Origin: Planctomycetaceae bacterium
GTDB lineage: Bacteria > Planctomycetota > MHYJ01 > SBBU01
DNA: 5,701 nt
Reading direction: 5' to 3'
NCBI GenBank assembly: GCA_005239585.1
Contig: SBBU01000114.1
Span: 1 to 5,701, forward strand
Part shown: positions 5,700-5,701 of the stretch, in pieces
How positions within the stretch are numbered: the first letter of the stretch is position 1
How the letters are laid out: every line of letters starts with the position of its first letter
Notes under the pieces: generated by a model
Database searches by the model: none
The model's input: only the letters and a program-made list of their open reading frames with translations
Told to the model about the DNA's origin: nothing
Made by a program: the position numbers and the translations under genes

Positions 5700-5701
5700 G
5701 A

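Overview
The window has the look of a moderate-GC, Gram-negative-type bacterium that secretes large modular proteins. Every gene I can support lies on the minus strand. Read in the direction of transcription (right to left), there is the C-terminal part of an ECF-type sigma factor (5415-5597, interrupted upstream), then a membrane-anchored FecR-like anti-sigma factor with C-terminal HEAT-like repeats (3882-5414). A 310-bp intergenic stretch with palindromes follows (3572-3881), then a very large secreted metalloprotease (338-3571). The reading frame of the protease continues past its stop to the left window edge (1-337). The mix of ECF sigma/FecR regulation, CARDB, PKD and dockerin-like modules, and a GC-rich palindrome of the CCTGCCTGC...GCAGGCAGG kind resembles planctomycete (including anammox-type) or Omnitrophota-like genomes. 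That assignment is an inference, not something the sequence proves.

Region by region. Positions 5598-5701 hold the probable upstream part of the sigma gene, in the same frame but separated by an in-frame TGA and overlapped by a perfect 9-bp inverted repeat. Positions 5415-5597 encode a clear sigma region 4 helix-turn-helix. The anti-sigma gene starts immediately after the sigma stop (TAA followed directly by ATG), with a strong Shine-Dalgarno inside the sigma gene, so the two are translationally coupled. The anti-sigma has a short cytoplasmic part, one membrane helix, a FecR-like beta domain and at least four 38-40-residue helical repeats. The 1077-residue protease carries a signal peptide, an alpha/alpha-toroid (prenyltransferase/squalene-cyclase-like) domain, three CARDB domains, an M72-like metzincin domain (HEMGHNMGCMHD plus Met-turn), a PKD domain and the start of a fourth CARDB domain. 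The stop codon falls inside that fourth domain. The 112 codons after the stop are fully open and supply the rest of it plus the start of a dockerin-like calcium loop.

A plausible working picture is that the sigma/anti-sigma pair senses something at the envelope and controls secreted proteins such as the neighbouring protease, but no promoter evidence in the window proves this. The most notable points are the two in-frame interruptions (TAA in the protease, TGA in the sigma gene), the unusual protease architecture, and the FecR-HEAT fusion.
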